Part shown: positions 7,046-14,428 of the stretch, in pieces
Layout of the letters: each line of letters starts with the position of its first letter
Numbering within the stretch: the first letter of the stretch is position 1
Assembly: GCA_041477815.1 (NCBI GenBank)
Contig: JBGOUV010000053.1
Span: forward strand, 1 to 23,487
DNA from: JBGOUV01 sp041477815
GTDB taxonomy: Bacteria; Acidobacteriota; Terriglobia; Bryobacterales; JACQDG01
Length of the DNA stretch: 23,487 nucleotides
Reading direction: 5' to 3'
Notes under the pieces: generated by a model
Seen by the model: the letters and a program-made list of their open reading frames with translations, nothing else
The model's database searches: none
What the model was told of the DNA's origin: nothing
Position numbers and translations under genes: made by a program

Positions 7046-8374
7046 TCACCCCCGGGCCAGGCTCTTCACTATGTCGTTGTAGATGACGAACACGAACAGC
7101 AGCATCAGAAAGACGAACCCCACCTGCACGATGCGCTCCTTCACCGCCAGGCTGATGTCGCGGCCGATCAGGGACTCGAACAGCAGCAGGCAGATGACGC
7201 CTCCGTCCAGGATAGGTATGGGCAGCAGGTTAAAGATGCCCAGGTTCAAGCTGATCGCGGACATCAGCAGGATCAGGTCGAACGACCCCTGGCGGGCGGC
7301 CTGCCCGGAGAGCCGCGCGATGCCGATGGGACCTTCCAGCGACTTGGGCGACATGCGGCGCTGCACCAGTCCTTGAAGGAATTGGATGATCAGGGTCGCG
7401 TTCTTGCGGTTCTGATCGATCGATTCCCGCAGAGCCTCGCCGAACGAGAGGCGGGTGGTGATGCGCTCGTACTTCTCGCGCAGCACGACGCCGATCTTCC
7501 AGGACGCCGGTAGCTCGCCGACCTGGCGGTAAATCGGGGTCAGGGTAGTGGTCATATGCTGGCCGTTGCGGGCGTATTCCAGCGTTACCGGCTGACCGCC
7601 CTTGCGCTGCAGGACCTCCGGCAGTTTGTAAGGGGACCGGATCGCCTCGCCCTCGATGGCGACCAGGAGGTCGCCTTTTTGCAGGCCGGACTTTTCGGCG
7701 GGCATGCCCGGTTCCAGGTCGCCGGCCTGGATGGGGACACGCTCGCTCCAGCCCGGGTTACCGATGCCGGAGACAGGGTCGGCTACGGGGGTAACGGCGG
7801 CGTCGAAGGTCTGGCCTTCGCGCTCAATGGTCAGCAGTACGACCTGCTTGGCGCTGGCCACGATCTTCATGGTGACGTCTTCCCAGTTGGGGTTCTGCTT
7901 GCCGTCGATGGCCGCGATGCGGTCGCCCTCGCGGAGTCCCGCCTGCGACGCCGGGGAGTTGGGCGCCACGCCGCCCAGCACGGCCGGCTCGGTCTGGATG
8001 GCCAGCCGCTCGAAGCGCACCATGTACAGGCCCAGCAGCAGGCCCACGGCCAGCAGCAGGTTGAACACCGGCCCCATCACCGCAATGATCAGCCGCTGCC
8101 AGCGCGGCTTGCTCATGAACTCGCGGGGGTCGTCCTTGCGCTCGTCGCCGGGCTGCTCGCCGGCCATCTTCACGTAGCCGCCCAGGGGAAAGGCGCACAC
8201 GCGGTAATCGGTCTCGCCCACGATCTTGCCGAACAGACGCGGCCCGAAGCCGAAGCTGAACACTTCCACCCGCACGTCGAAATACCGCGCTGCGAGGAAA
8301 TGTCCCAATTCGTGGATCAGGATCATCACCCCGAGGACGAAAACCACCGCCAAAACGTTTTGGACGAATTCCAT
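7046..8374 (-). CDS. rseP: Site-2 intramembrane zinc metalloprotease RseP
   Basis: A 442-aa membrane protease that cleaves transmembrane substrates such as anti-sigma factors and signal-peptide remnants. The zinc site HELGH is at residues 21-25 within the first membrane helix (VFVLGVMILIHELGHFLAAR). The second conserved motif, NLLPIPILDGG, supplies Asp390 as third zinc ligand. Two PDZ domains lie between, visible as VAPNSPASQAGLREGDRIAA and GMPAEKSGLQKGDLLVAIEG. The C-terminus ends in a last membrane helix (VGFVFLMLLFVFVIY). The gene follows dxr by 12 nt and is therefore third in an msrP-dxr-rseP operon. A dxr-rseP order is common in bacteria, often with cdsA upstream, which is absent here. 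Confidence 0.95.
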   Translation of the reverse strand: MEFVQNVLAVVFVLGVMILIHELGHFLAARYFDVRVEVFSFGFGPRLFGKIVGETDYRVCAFPLGGYVKMAGEQPGDERKDDPREFMSKPRWQRLIIAVMGPVFNLLLAVGLLLGLYMVRFERLAIQTEPAVLGGVAPNSPASQAGLREGDRIAAIDGKQNPNWEDVTMKIVASAKQVVLLTIEREGQTFDAAVTPVADPVSGIGNPGWSERVPIQAGDLEPGMPAEKSGLQKGDLLVAIEGEAIRSPYKLPEVLQRKGGQPVTLEYARNGQHMTTTLTPIYRQVGELPASWKIGVVLREKYERITTRLSFGEALRESIDQNRKNATLIIQFLQGLVQRRMSPKSLEGPIGIARLSGQAARQGSFDLILLMSAISLNLGIFNLLPIPILDGGVICLLLFESLIGRDISLAVKERIVQVGFVFLMLLFVFVIYNDIVKSLARG

Positions 8375-8386
8375 TGCGCTTACCCG

Positions 8387-9562
8387 TTACACCGCTACTG
8401 CGTGCCGCTCCACGATCTCGGCAGCGCGTCGCCGAGCCCGACCGTCGATGTCCAGGATCTCCCCGATCGACGCGGGCTGCGCCGGCGGCTCAGCGGACAA
8501 CGTGGCGGCCACCACCTCAGCCATGGCCGGAAAGCTGATCCGCCCCTCCAAGAACGCGGCCACCGCCACTTCATCGGCGGCGTTCAACGCGCACCCAGCC
8601 GAGCCTCCCATCTCCAGAGCCTGGTACGCCAAACCCAGAGCCGGGAACTTCTCCCCGTCCGGAGGCTCGAAGTCCCATTGTCTCACAGTTTTCCAATCCA
8701 GCCGACGGTTTTCTGGGCAGGCCCGCCGCTCGGGATAGTAGAGAGCGTACTGGATCGGCATCTTCATATCGGTCACGGCCACCTGGGCCACCACCGATCC
8801 GTCCTCGAACTCAATCATGGCATGGACGCTCGATTGAGGATGAATGACCACCTCCACCTGGCGGGGCGCGAAACCGAACAGCCAGCAGGCCTCGATCACC
8901 TCGAAGCCCTTGTTCATCAGCGTGGCGGAATTAATAGTGATGCGGCGGCCCATGTTCCAGGTGGGGTGCCGGAGAGCTTCGGCGGGGGTGACGCCGGCCA
9001 GCCGCTCCCGCGGGGTTCGCCGGAAGGGGCCGCCCGAGGCCGTGAGGATCAGGCGGCGGGCCTCGGCACGGCGTCCGGCGCGCAGACACTGGTGGACGCC
9101 GTTGTGCTCGCTGTCCACCGGCAACAGCTCGGCGCCCGAGCGCTCGGCGGCCTGCATCACCAGCTCCCCGGCCGCTACCAGTACCTCTTTGTTGGCCAGG
9201 GCGACACGCTTGCCTCGGGCGACGGCTTCGTAGGTGGCCTCGAGCCCCGCCACTCCGACCGCGGCCGAGACTACCGTGTCGGCCTCCTCGGCAGTGGCTG
9301 CGGCCAGGTTGCCGGCCGGTCCGTGGAGGATTTCGGGGCGAGGTACGGAGTCGTCCAGCAGCCGCTCCAGCTCGCCGGCCGCCGCCGCGGTTGCCGCCGA
9401 CACCAGCCGCGGCCGGAATTCCCGCACCTGCTCGGCTAGCAAGGCCACGTTGCTTCCCGCCGCCAGCGACCACACGGCCAGCTCCCCGCCGCTCTCCCGG
9501 ACCACCTCCAAGGTGCTGGTCCCGATCGACCCGGTGGAGCCCAGTATGGCCAGCCGCCTCAA
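8387..9562 (-). CDS. dxr: 1-deoxy-D-xylulose 5-phosphate reductoisomerase (MEP pathway)
   Basis: A 391-aa enzyme converting DXP to 2-C-methyl-D-erythritol 4-phosphate with NADPH, the committed step of the MEP isoprenoid pathway. The NADPH-binding motif LAILGSTGSIGTSTLEVVRE is at residues 4-23. Catalytic and metal-site blocks are visible: ALANKEVLVAAG, LLPVDSEHNG, TASGGPFR, ITINSATLMNKGFEVIEA and HPQSSVHAMIEF. The only start that gives the full Rossmann motif is TTG at 9562-9560, overlapping the msrP stop by four bases (TTGA). Translation is therefore probably coupled to msrP. The length is normal for the family. Confidence 0.95.
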   Translation of the reverse strand: MRRLAILGSTGSIGTSTLEVVRESGGELAVWSLAAGSNVALLAEQVREFRPRLVSAATAAAAGELERLLDDSVPRPEILHGPAGNLAAATAEEADTVVSAAVGVAGLEATYEAVARGKRVALANKEVLVAAGELVMQAAERSGAELLPVDSEHNGVHQCLRAGRRAEARRLILTASGGPFRRTPRERLAGVTPAEALRHPTWNMGRRITINSATLMNKGFEVIEACWLFGFAPRQVEVVIHPQSSVHAMIEFEDGSVVAQVAVTDMKMPIQYALYYPERRACPENRRLDWKTVRQWDFEPPDGEKFPALGLAYQALEMGGSAGCALNAADEVAVAAFLEGRISFPAMAEVVAATLSAEPPAQPASIGEILDIDGRARRRAAEIVERHAVAV

Positions 9563-10470
9563 AACTCGTTGCCTTTGTAGAGGGCTGCTACAAACTGGTC
9601 ATATCCATTGTAGGGCAGGGTGGGCCGGCGCTCCATAGTGGGAATCACCTTCTCGAAGGCCTGCGACCAGCGGGGATGCGCCTTCTTGGGGTTGACGTTC
9701 GAATACCAGCCGTACTCGGTGGGTCCCACTTGGGCCCACAAGGTTTGCGGCTGCTTGGCGGTGAACTCGATCTTGACGATGGACTTGATGCTCTTCAGCC
9801 CGTACTTCCAGGGGACGATCAGCCGGAAGGGCGCGCCGTTCTGCTTCGGCAACGGCTTGCCATAAATGCCGGTGACGAACAAGGCCAGCTCGTTCATGGC
9901 CTCGTCCAGGCGCAGGGCCTCGAAGTAGGGCCAGGGATAGTGGGGCTGCGATTTGATGCCGGGCATCTGTTCCGGCTTGAAGGCCGTGACCATCCGCATG
10001 AACTTCGCCTCCGGCTTGGGCTGAACCTCTTTAATAAGGGCCGAAAGGGGGAAGCCGGTCCAGGGGACGGCCATCGACCAGGCTTCCACGCAGCGCAGCC
10101 GGTAGAGACGCTCCTCCAGCGGCATGCGCTGCAGCAGGTCGTCGAGATCGTAGGTCTTAGGCTTGGTCACCAGCCCGCCCACCTCGATCTTCCAGGGGCT
10201 GATCGTGAACGCCCCGACGGTGTCCTTGACGCGCGGTTTATCCAGGGTGAACTCGTAAAAGTTGTTAAATCCGGTGGCGGCCCACTCTTCCGTGATGGGA
10301 CGGTCCAATACGTACTTGTCGTTGCGTTTGGCGGCAGAGGCGGCTTCGAGCAGGGAGCTGAGCCCGGCGAACCCGGCGGCCTTCAGAAAGGCGCGGCGGT
10401 TGTGGTAGACGCTCTCGGGCGTGGCTTCCCGCCCGGGAATTTCCCAGCCCCGTGGAATCTTAATGAGCAC
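9559..10470 (-). CDS. msrP: Protein-methionine-sulfoxide reductase, molybdopterin catalytic subunit
   Basis: A 303-aa periplasmic molybdoenzyme of the YedY/MsrP type that repairs oxidised methionines in envelope proteins. The Tat motif NRRAFLK (24-30) is followed by a hydrophobic stretch. The molybdenum-ligating cysteine is Cys127 in YRLRCVEAWSM. Other family blocks are TGFNNFYEF, PWTGFPLSALI, QPHYPWPYFEALRLDEA and GAPFRLIVPWKYGLKSIK. The start is a GTG at 10470-10468, supported by GGAGGA six bases upstream. It is the first gene of the msrP-dxr-rseP operon. The usual membrane partner msrQ is not adjacent, so electrons may come from another quinol-linked donor (inference). Confidence 0.92.
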   Translation of the reverse strand: MLIKIPRGWEIPGREATPESVYHNRRAFLKAAGFAGLSSLLEAASAAKRNDKYVLDRPITEEWAATGFNNFYEFTLDKPRVKDTVGAFTISPWKIEVGGLVTKPKTYDLDDLLQRMPLEERLYRLRCVEAWSMAVPWTGFPLSALIKEVQPKPEAKFMRMVTAFKPEQMPGIKSQPHYPWPYFEALRLDEAMNELALFVTGIYGKPLPKQNGAPFRLIVPWKYGLKSIKSIVKIEFTAKQPQTLWAQVGPTEYGWYSNVNPKKAHPRWSQAFEKVIPTMERRPTLPYNGYDQFVAALYKGNEF

Positions 10471-10508
10471 GGCAATCCTCCGGCGCGATAAACTTCATCT
10501 GAGGCAAT

Positions 10509-10514
10509 TATACT
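10509..10514 (+). promoter_or_regulatory. -10 element upstream of the S41 peptidase gene
   Basis: TATACT lies four bases before the ATG at 10519, in the divergent gap with msrP. A start site at the normal distance would fall at or just inside the start codon, suggesting leaderless translation. No convincing -35 is seen. Confidence 0.35.
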
Positions 10515-10518
10515 CCTC

Positions 10519-12606
10519 ATGCTCCGGCGCCTGCTCTATGTGCTGGTCCTGGCCGGCGGCCTGCAGGCGGATCCGATCGACAATCTGATCGCCTTCACCC
10601 GGTTGCTGGGATACGTGCGCTACTTCCACCCCAGCGACGAGGCCGCCGCGGCCGACTGGGAGCGGTTCGCCATCGAGGCCGTCCCCGTGGCGGAGGCGGC
10701 CCGCACGCCGGCCGAACTGGCCGCCGCCCTGGAGAATCGGTTCCGGCCGTTGGCCCCGTCGGTGCGGGTGTACGTCACCGGACACCGTCCGGCGTGGACC
10801 GCCCCAGCGCTGAAACCGCACGTCATCGCTTGGAGGCACTTCGGGATGGGCGGCGGGGAGGGCCCGACCTCTATCTATTCCAGCCGGCGGGTGTCGAGCC
10901 TGGTGAGGTCGCGCCTGGAGTTTGGCAACGTGATGCAAGCGATCGCCGCGAGGCCGCTCCGCGGCAAGCGAGTGCGGTTTCGGGCCGCCGTGCGGGTGGA
11001 AGGCCAGGCGCAACTGTGGCTGCGGGTGGATCGCCAGGACCGCGCTATCGGCTTCTTCGACAATATGCGGGACCGGCCGATCCGGTCGGCGGAATGGAAC
11101 GAATACGAGATCGAGGGTCCGGTGGCCGACGATGCGGAGGAGATCTATTTCGGGATGATGCTGATCGGAGAAGGGAAGGCCTGGCTGGACGCCGTGGAGC
11201 TGAGCCCGGAGGTGGTGAACCCGGATTTCGAGGCGGGGCTGGACGGATGGTTGGTGGCCGGAGACGGATACGCGGCCGTGCCGACCAGGGACCGTCCCCG
11301 GCGCGGCCGGCTGGCGGTGGAGCTCCATTCGGTGAAGCCCGTGCTGCCGAACCCGGCCGAACCCTATGAGGCGGATCTAGGGGCAGGTGTGTCGGCGCTG
11401 GTGCCGCTGGCGCTGTATGCCGATGCCGCCCCGTTGCCGGATCGCCGTGACGCCCGCTCACCCCCTCGCCCCGTCGCTCCCTCGCCCCCGGGCCGAGCCA
11501 CGCGCCTGGCCGCCGTCGCTCTGGCGTGGAATGTCTTCCAGCACTTCTATCCCTACTTCGACGTGGTGGAAGCCGATTGGCCGGGCGCGCTGCGGCGGGC
11601 GTTGCAGTCGGCTTCGACGGATCGGGACGACCTGGCCTTCCTGGCCACGCTGCGACGCTTGGTGGCCGAGCTCCACGACGGACACGGCAACGTATTCTAT
11701 GCCGGCGAGCCCGCGCCGTTTGTCCCGCCGATCGTCTGGAGCTGGATCGAGAGCAAGCTGGTGGTGACCGTGGGAGGCGCCGGCCTGGAGCGAGGAGATA
11801 TCGTAGGTAAGGTGAATGGGCGTCCGGCGGCCGAAGCCCTCGCCGAGCGGGAGCTGTACATCTCGGGCGCCACGCCCCAGTGGAAGCGCTACCACGCCGT
11901 GCGCGTCCTGCTGGCCGGACCGCAGGATTCCGAATTGACCGTGGAGGTGGCCGGCCGCGGCAGCGTCCCGTTGCGCCGTACCGTACCGGTGGCCGAGACG
12001 CGGGAGCCGCGGCCGGACCGGGTCGCCGAGCTGCGTCCGGGTATCATCTATGTAGACCTGGACCGCGTCAACGACCAGGAGTTCAACGCCGCCCTGCCCC
12101 GGCTGGAGGCGTCCCCAGGCATCGTCTTCGATCTGCGCGGCTACCCCCGGGTGACCCCGGCCACCATCGGCCACCTCCTCGATCAGCCGGTCACCTGCGC
12201 GCAGTGGCACATCCCGGTGGTGCTCTACCCGGACCGGCGCAACATGACGTTCGAGTTCTCCAACTGGCCGGTGCCACCCCAAGCCCCCCGCCTGCGCGCC
12301 AAGGTGGCCTTCCTCACCGATGGCCGGGCCATCAGCTACGCGGAGACTTACCTGGGCATTATCGAGCACTACAAACTCGCCGCCATCGTGGGCGAGCCCA
12401 CGGCGGGCACCAACGGCAACGTGAACCCGTTCACCCTGCCCGGCGGGTACCGGGTGAGTTGGACGGGCATGAAGGTGCTGAAGCACGACGGGTCGGCGCA
12501 CCACGGGGTCGGGATACAGCCGACGGTGCGGGTGTCGCGGACCGTTCGGGGGGTGAGGGAAGGAAGGGATGAGGTGTTGGAGGCAGCCATGAAATTGGTA
12601 GAGTGA
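10519..12606 (+). CDS. S41-family (tricorn-core-like) secreted peptidase
   Basis: A 695-aa protein with signal peptide MLRRLLYVLVLAGGLQA. The N-terminal part (about 20-330) includes a short alpha-helical segment (NLIAFTRLLGYVRYFHPSDE) and a beta-sandwich-like region (RVRFRAAVRVEGQAQLWLRV). The peptidase core starts near 335 with WNVFQHFYPYFD and carries ELHDGHGN (384-391), whose histidines match the tricorn-type catalytic His. A weak PDZ-like stretch follows (LERGDIVGKVNGRP). The S41 domain has GIIYVDLDRV, IVFDLRGYP, the nucleophile region FLTDGRAISYAET (Ser606) and GEPTAGTNGNVNPF. The His/Ser arrangement, without the Ctp-type lysine, points to the S41B side of the family. Substrates are unknown. 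Its last 17 codons recur in degraded form at 12892-12942. Confidence 0.85.
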   Translation: MLRRLLYVLVLAGGLQADPIDNLIAFTRLLGYVRYFHPSDEAAAADWERFAIEAVPVAEAARTPAELAAALENRFRPLAPSVRVYVTGHRPAWTAPALKPHVIAWRHFGMGGGEGPTSIYSSRRVSSLVRSRLEFGNVMQAIAARPLRGKRVRFRAAVRVEGQAQLWLRVDRQDRAIGFFDNMRDRPIRSAEWNEYEIEGPVADDAEEIYFGMMLIGEGKAWLDAVELSPEVVNPDFEAGLDGWLVAGDGYAAVPTRDRPRRGRLAVELHSVKPVLPNPAEPYEADLGAGVSALVPLALYADAAPLPDRRDARSPPRPVAPSPPGRATRLAAVALAWNVFQHFYPYFDVVEADWPGALRRALQSASTDRDDLAFLATLRRLVAELHDGHGNVFYAGEPAPFVPPIVWSWIESKLVVTVGGAGLERGDIVGKVNGRPAAEALAERELYISGATPQWKRYHAVRVLLAGPQDSELTVEVAGRGSVPLRRTVPVAETREPRPDRVAELRPGIIYVDLDRVNDQEFNAALPRLEASPGIVFDLRGYPRVTPATIGHLLDQPVTCAQWHIPVVLYPDRRNMTFEFSNWPVPPQAPRLRAKVAFLTDGRAISYAETYLGIIEHYKLAAIVGEPTAGTNGNVNPFTLPGGYRVSWTGMKVLKHDGSAHHGVGIQPTVRVSRTVRGVREGRDEVLEAAMKLVE

Positions 12607-12638
12607 GACCATTGACGTGAAGACGGAAAGCGGCTCAC

Positions 12639-12892
12639 GTGTACCAGATCGTGGGTGATACCAGTGTCTTAATTGCGGCGCTCCGGTCCCGACGGGGAGC
12701 GTCCTTCAAACTCCTGCAGATCATCGGCGACCGCCGTTGGCAGTAGAACATCTCCGTTCCGTTGATTCTGGAAAATGCTGGAATATGAATCCATCGGGAA
12801 ACGGGAAGCCGCCAAGCTGGGAATCTCTAGATTCGGTCATTGACGACATCGTCGACATGATCTGCGAGACCAGCGAACATCCACACGGCTGA
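12639..12892 (+). pseudogene. Broken PIN-domain (VapC/COG1569-like) toxin gene
   Basis: GTG at 12639 opens VYQIVGDTSVLIAALRSRRG ASFKLLQIIGDRR, then a TAG at 12744. 'DTSVLIAALRSRRGASFxLL' is the start of PIN nucleases of the COG1569 type, with the first metal-binding Asp. Homology resumes in another frame near 12773 (LEYESIGKREAAKLGIS) and in a third near 12834 (SVIDDIVDMICETSEHP). The order equals a normal PIN protein, so at least two indels have killed it. No antitoxin gene remains upstream; the S41 peptidase stop is only 33 nt away. Confidence 0.7.
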
Positions 12893-12942
12893 GGGAGGGG
12901 AGGAAGGCGGTCTTGGACGCAGCCATAAATATGGTAGAGTAA
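12892..12942 (+). pseudogene. Relic matching the S41 peptidase C-terminus
   Basis: The frame reads REGRKAVLDAAINMVE and stops at 12940-12942. The intact peptidase ends REGRDEVLEAAMKLVE at 12603. Ten of 16 residues are identical, the changes are conservative, and the nucleotides after the stop are also alike (AGTGAGACCAT versus AGTAAGACCAT). It therefore appears to be a second, diverged copy of the gene's 3' end, about 336 nt downstream of the first. Confidence 0.6.
12913..12940 (+). promoter_or_regulatory. Possible vapBC promoter
   Basis: TTGGAC (12913-12918), a 16-nt spacer and TAGAGT (12935-12940) precede the antitoxin ATG at 12947 by six bases. It lies inside the S41 C-terminal relic, and the same elements exist at the end of the intact S41 gene. 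If used, the vapB mRNA would be leaderless. Confidence 0.35.
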
Positions 12943-12946
12943 GACC

Positions 12947-13174
12947 ATGCGAACCACGGTCGACATTCCGGATCCCACCTACCGGAAACTCAAGTCTAAG
13001 GCTGCGCAGGAAGGCTGCTCGGTCAAGGAAGTGATTCTGCGGGGCGTGCAAAGGGAAATCCAGACGGGCGCCCCCAAGAAGGGACGGATCCGGCTCCCGA
13101 TTCTGCGCTCCAAGGAGCCGGGGACTCTGCACCTGACCAATGAGCAGATCTATGAGATCCTCCCTTTTCCCTGA
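12947..13174 (+). CDS. VapB-like ribbon-helix-helix antitoxin
   Basis: A 75-aa protein. The N-terminus MRTTVDIPDPTYRKLKSKAA plus EGCSVKEVILRGV is the typical ribbon-helix-helix fold (beta strand, two helices) used for operator binding and autoregulation in type II toxin-antitoxin systems. The C-terminal half (RIRLPILRSKEPGTLHLTNE) would be the extended toxin-binding tail. It overlaps the PIN toxin gene by 23 nt, as expected for a co-translated pair. There is no clear ribosome binding site, consistent with a leaderless mRNA. Confidence 0.8.
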   Translation: MRTTVDIPDPTYRKLKSKAAQEGCSVKEVILRGVQREIQTGAPKKGRIRLPILRSKEPGTLHLTNEQIYEILPFP

Positions 13175-13583
13175 CGTGAACGTGTGGCTGGCCCTTACCC
13201 ATGACCGCCACGTGCATCACATCCTCGCCCGACACTGGCTGGAATCGACCGATGAGCAAATTTTCTTCTGCCGGTTCACGCAGATCGGGTTGTTGCGGCT
13301 GCTCACCAACCAGCAGGTGATGGGGGTGGATGTCCGGAATCAGAACGGCGCCTGGGCGGCCTATCACAAGTGGTACGAGGATGAGCGCGTGGAATTCCAC
13401 CGCGAGCCGGAGCAGCCTGCGCTCGAACGCCTGTTCCAAGGCTTCAGCGTCAAGTCTCAGCCGTCCACCAAGCTGTGGGCGGATGCCTACCTGGCGGCGT
13501 TCGCCAAGGCTGCCGGCCTCACCGTAGTTACCTTTGACCAGGGCTTTCGCAGCCTGGCGGTTGCCCGGGTACTTTCCCCATGA
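13152..13583 (+). CDS. VapC-like PIN-domain toxin
   Basis: A 143-aa PIN-domain ribonuclease, the predicted toxin of the vapBC pair. Acidic residues of the metal site are Asp8 (LFPDVNVWLALT), Asp111 (WADAYLAAFA) and Asp129 (VTFDQGF). The block FFCRFTQIGLLRLLTN (38-53) is characteristic of the Mycobacterium-type PIN family. An ATG at 13140 would add four residues, but the ATG at 13152 gives the family-typical N-terminus and is preferred. PIN toxins of this group usually cut tRNA or rRNA; the target here is unknown. The gene appears intact, in contrast to the dead PIN gene 260 nt upstream of the pair. Confidence 0.82.
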   Translation: MRSSLFPDVNVWLALTHDRHVHHILARHWLESTDEQIFFCRFTQIGLLRLLTNQQVMGVDVRNQNGAWAAYHKWYEDERVEFHREPEQPALERLFQGFSVKSQPSTKLWADAYLAAFAKAAGLTVVTFDQGFRSLAVARVLSP

Positions 13584-13689
13584 GGAGCAGACGGCATTGG
13601 TGACCGGAGCGAGTCGTTGATGGGTCGGCAGCCGCGGGTCCTGACCTGGGAAACGGTTTGAAGACATGGGCGCGGCTGGCGGGCCCGCC

Positions 13690-14370
13690 CTACCGAAACC
13701 TTAGCGTCGCCGTCCCGGCGGGACCGTCATACACCAGCTCCACCGGCCGCAATCCCTTGGTCTTCCCTTTGTAGGGAAAATACAAATACCCCGCCACCGG
13801 ACCCGACGCCGGCCCTTCCGGCAGCCCGCACTCGACCACCACTTCGTTGCCCCGCACCGGTGGCGGCGGCTCGATTCCCTGGTCGGGTTCGGGCGCACGC
13901 GGCGGGGCCGGCAGACGGGATCGGCCCGTCGGGTCGCCCGGGAACCGTTCTGTGGCCGGCGGACGGCCTAGGATCACTCCTTGATCGCCCGCACCGCCGG
14001 CGACCTCCACGTTCCGCTGCTGCGTCCAGTCCGGATACTGCATCGACGCCGCTACGAATTGCGGACCTACTGCCGGCAGCAGCTCGCGTTTCTTCTTCTC
14101 CCCCACCTGCAGGCGGAAGTGGCTGAGCGCTACCTCCACCTGCCGGCCGCGGGCCGGGAACACCGCCACCTCCACCACCAGGTAATCGTTGAGGAAAAAT
14201 GTCCGGCTTGCTCCGGAAACGCTGCGCACCAGGTACTCCACGCCGAGCGAGACCTCTTTCAGCGCGGCCTGCATCGGATATTCCTCGGGTCCCTTCCGCG
14301 GCTCCACGCGTTGGGCCGCCGCCGCCCCACAAGCCAGGAGCAGCAGCGACGTGGCTCTTCTCGCCGCCAT
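13690..14370 (-). CDS. Secreted protein of unknown function
   Basis: A 226-aa protein that I do not recognise as a named family. It has a signal peptide (MAARRATSLLLLACGAAAAQ). The first domain is beta-rich (SLGVEYLVRSVSGASRTFFL, NDYLVVEVAVFP, QVEVALSHFRLQVGEKK). A low-complexity Pro/Arg-rich linker (about 137-175) follows, and then a second beta segment AGYLYFPYKGKTKGLRPVEL ending in TATLRFR. The linker suggests two small extracytoplasmic beta domains. It is transcribed divergently from the kinase-TPR gene with a 58-nt gap, so the two may be co-regulated. The perfect palindrome GGCGGGCCCGCC lies directly after the stop. Confidence 0.65.
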   Translation of the reverse strand: MAARRATSLLLLACGAAAAQRVEPRKGPEEYPMQAALKEVSLGVEYLVRSVSGASRTFFLNDYLVVEVAVFPARGRQVEVALSHFRLQVGEKKKRELLPAVGPQFVAASMQYPDWTQQRNVEVAGGAGDQGVILGRPPATERFPGDPTGRSRLPAPPRAPEPDQGIEPPPPVRGNEVVVECGLPEGPASGPVAGYLYFPYKGKTKGLRPVELVYDGPAGTATLRFR

Positions 14371-14376
14371 GCTTTA

Positions 14377-14382
14377 ATTATA
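14377..14382 (-). promoter_or_regulatory. -10 TATAAT of the secreted-protein gene
   Basis: On the minus strand TATAAT (14382-14377) is followed by six bases and the ATG at 14370. This perfect -10 would start transcription at or next to the start codon, i.e. a leaderless mRNA. The -35 candidate TTCCAT is weak. Confidence 0.5.
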
Positions 14383-14395
14383 GGCGTTCCCGCGC

Positions 14396-14401
14396 TACAA
14401 T
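14396..14401 (+). promoter_or_regulatory. -10 TACAAT of the kinase gene
   Basis: TACAAT lies 27 nt before the ATG at 14429, giving a short leader of about 20 nt. The -35 region (TTTAAT at 14373-14378, 17 nt upstream) is weak and overlaps the divergent -10 element. Confidence 0.35.
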
Positions 14402-14428
14402 GGAACTTCCCACCAGGATCGGGCGGAC

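Noticed and set aside
7556..9439. A 627-codon open frame on the plus strand
   Set aside because: It lies fully antisense to rseP and dxr, both with clear catalytic motifs. It is rich in His/Gly/Arg and has no recognisable domain; it is a GC-driven shadow.
9391..10491. A 366-codon open frame on the plus strand
   Set aside because: It is antisense to msrP and the dxr start, both securely identified.
13678..13689. Perfect palindrome GGCGGGCCCGCC just after the secreted-protein gene stop
   Set aside because: It is too short, with no loop and no T-run, for a Rho-independent terminator; such palindromes are common in GC-rich DNA.
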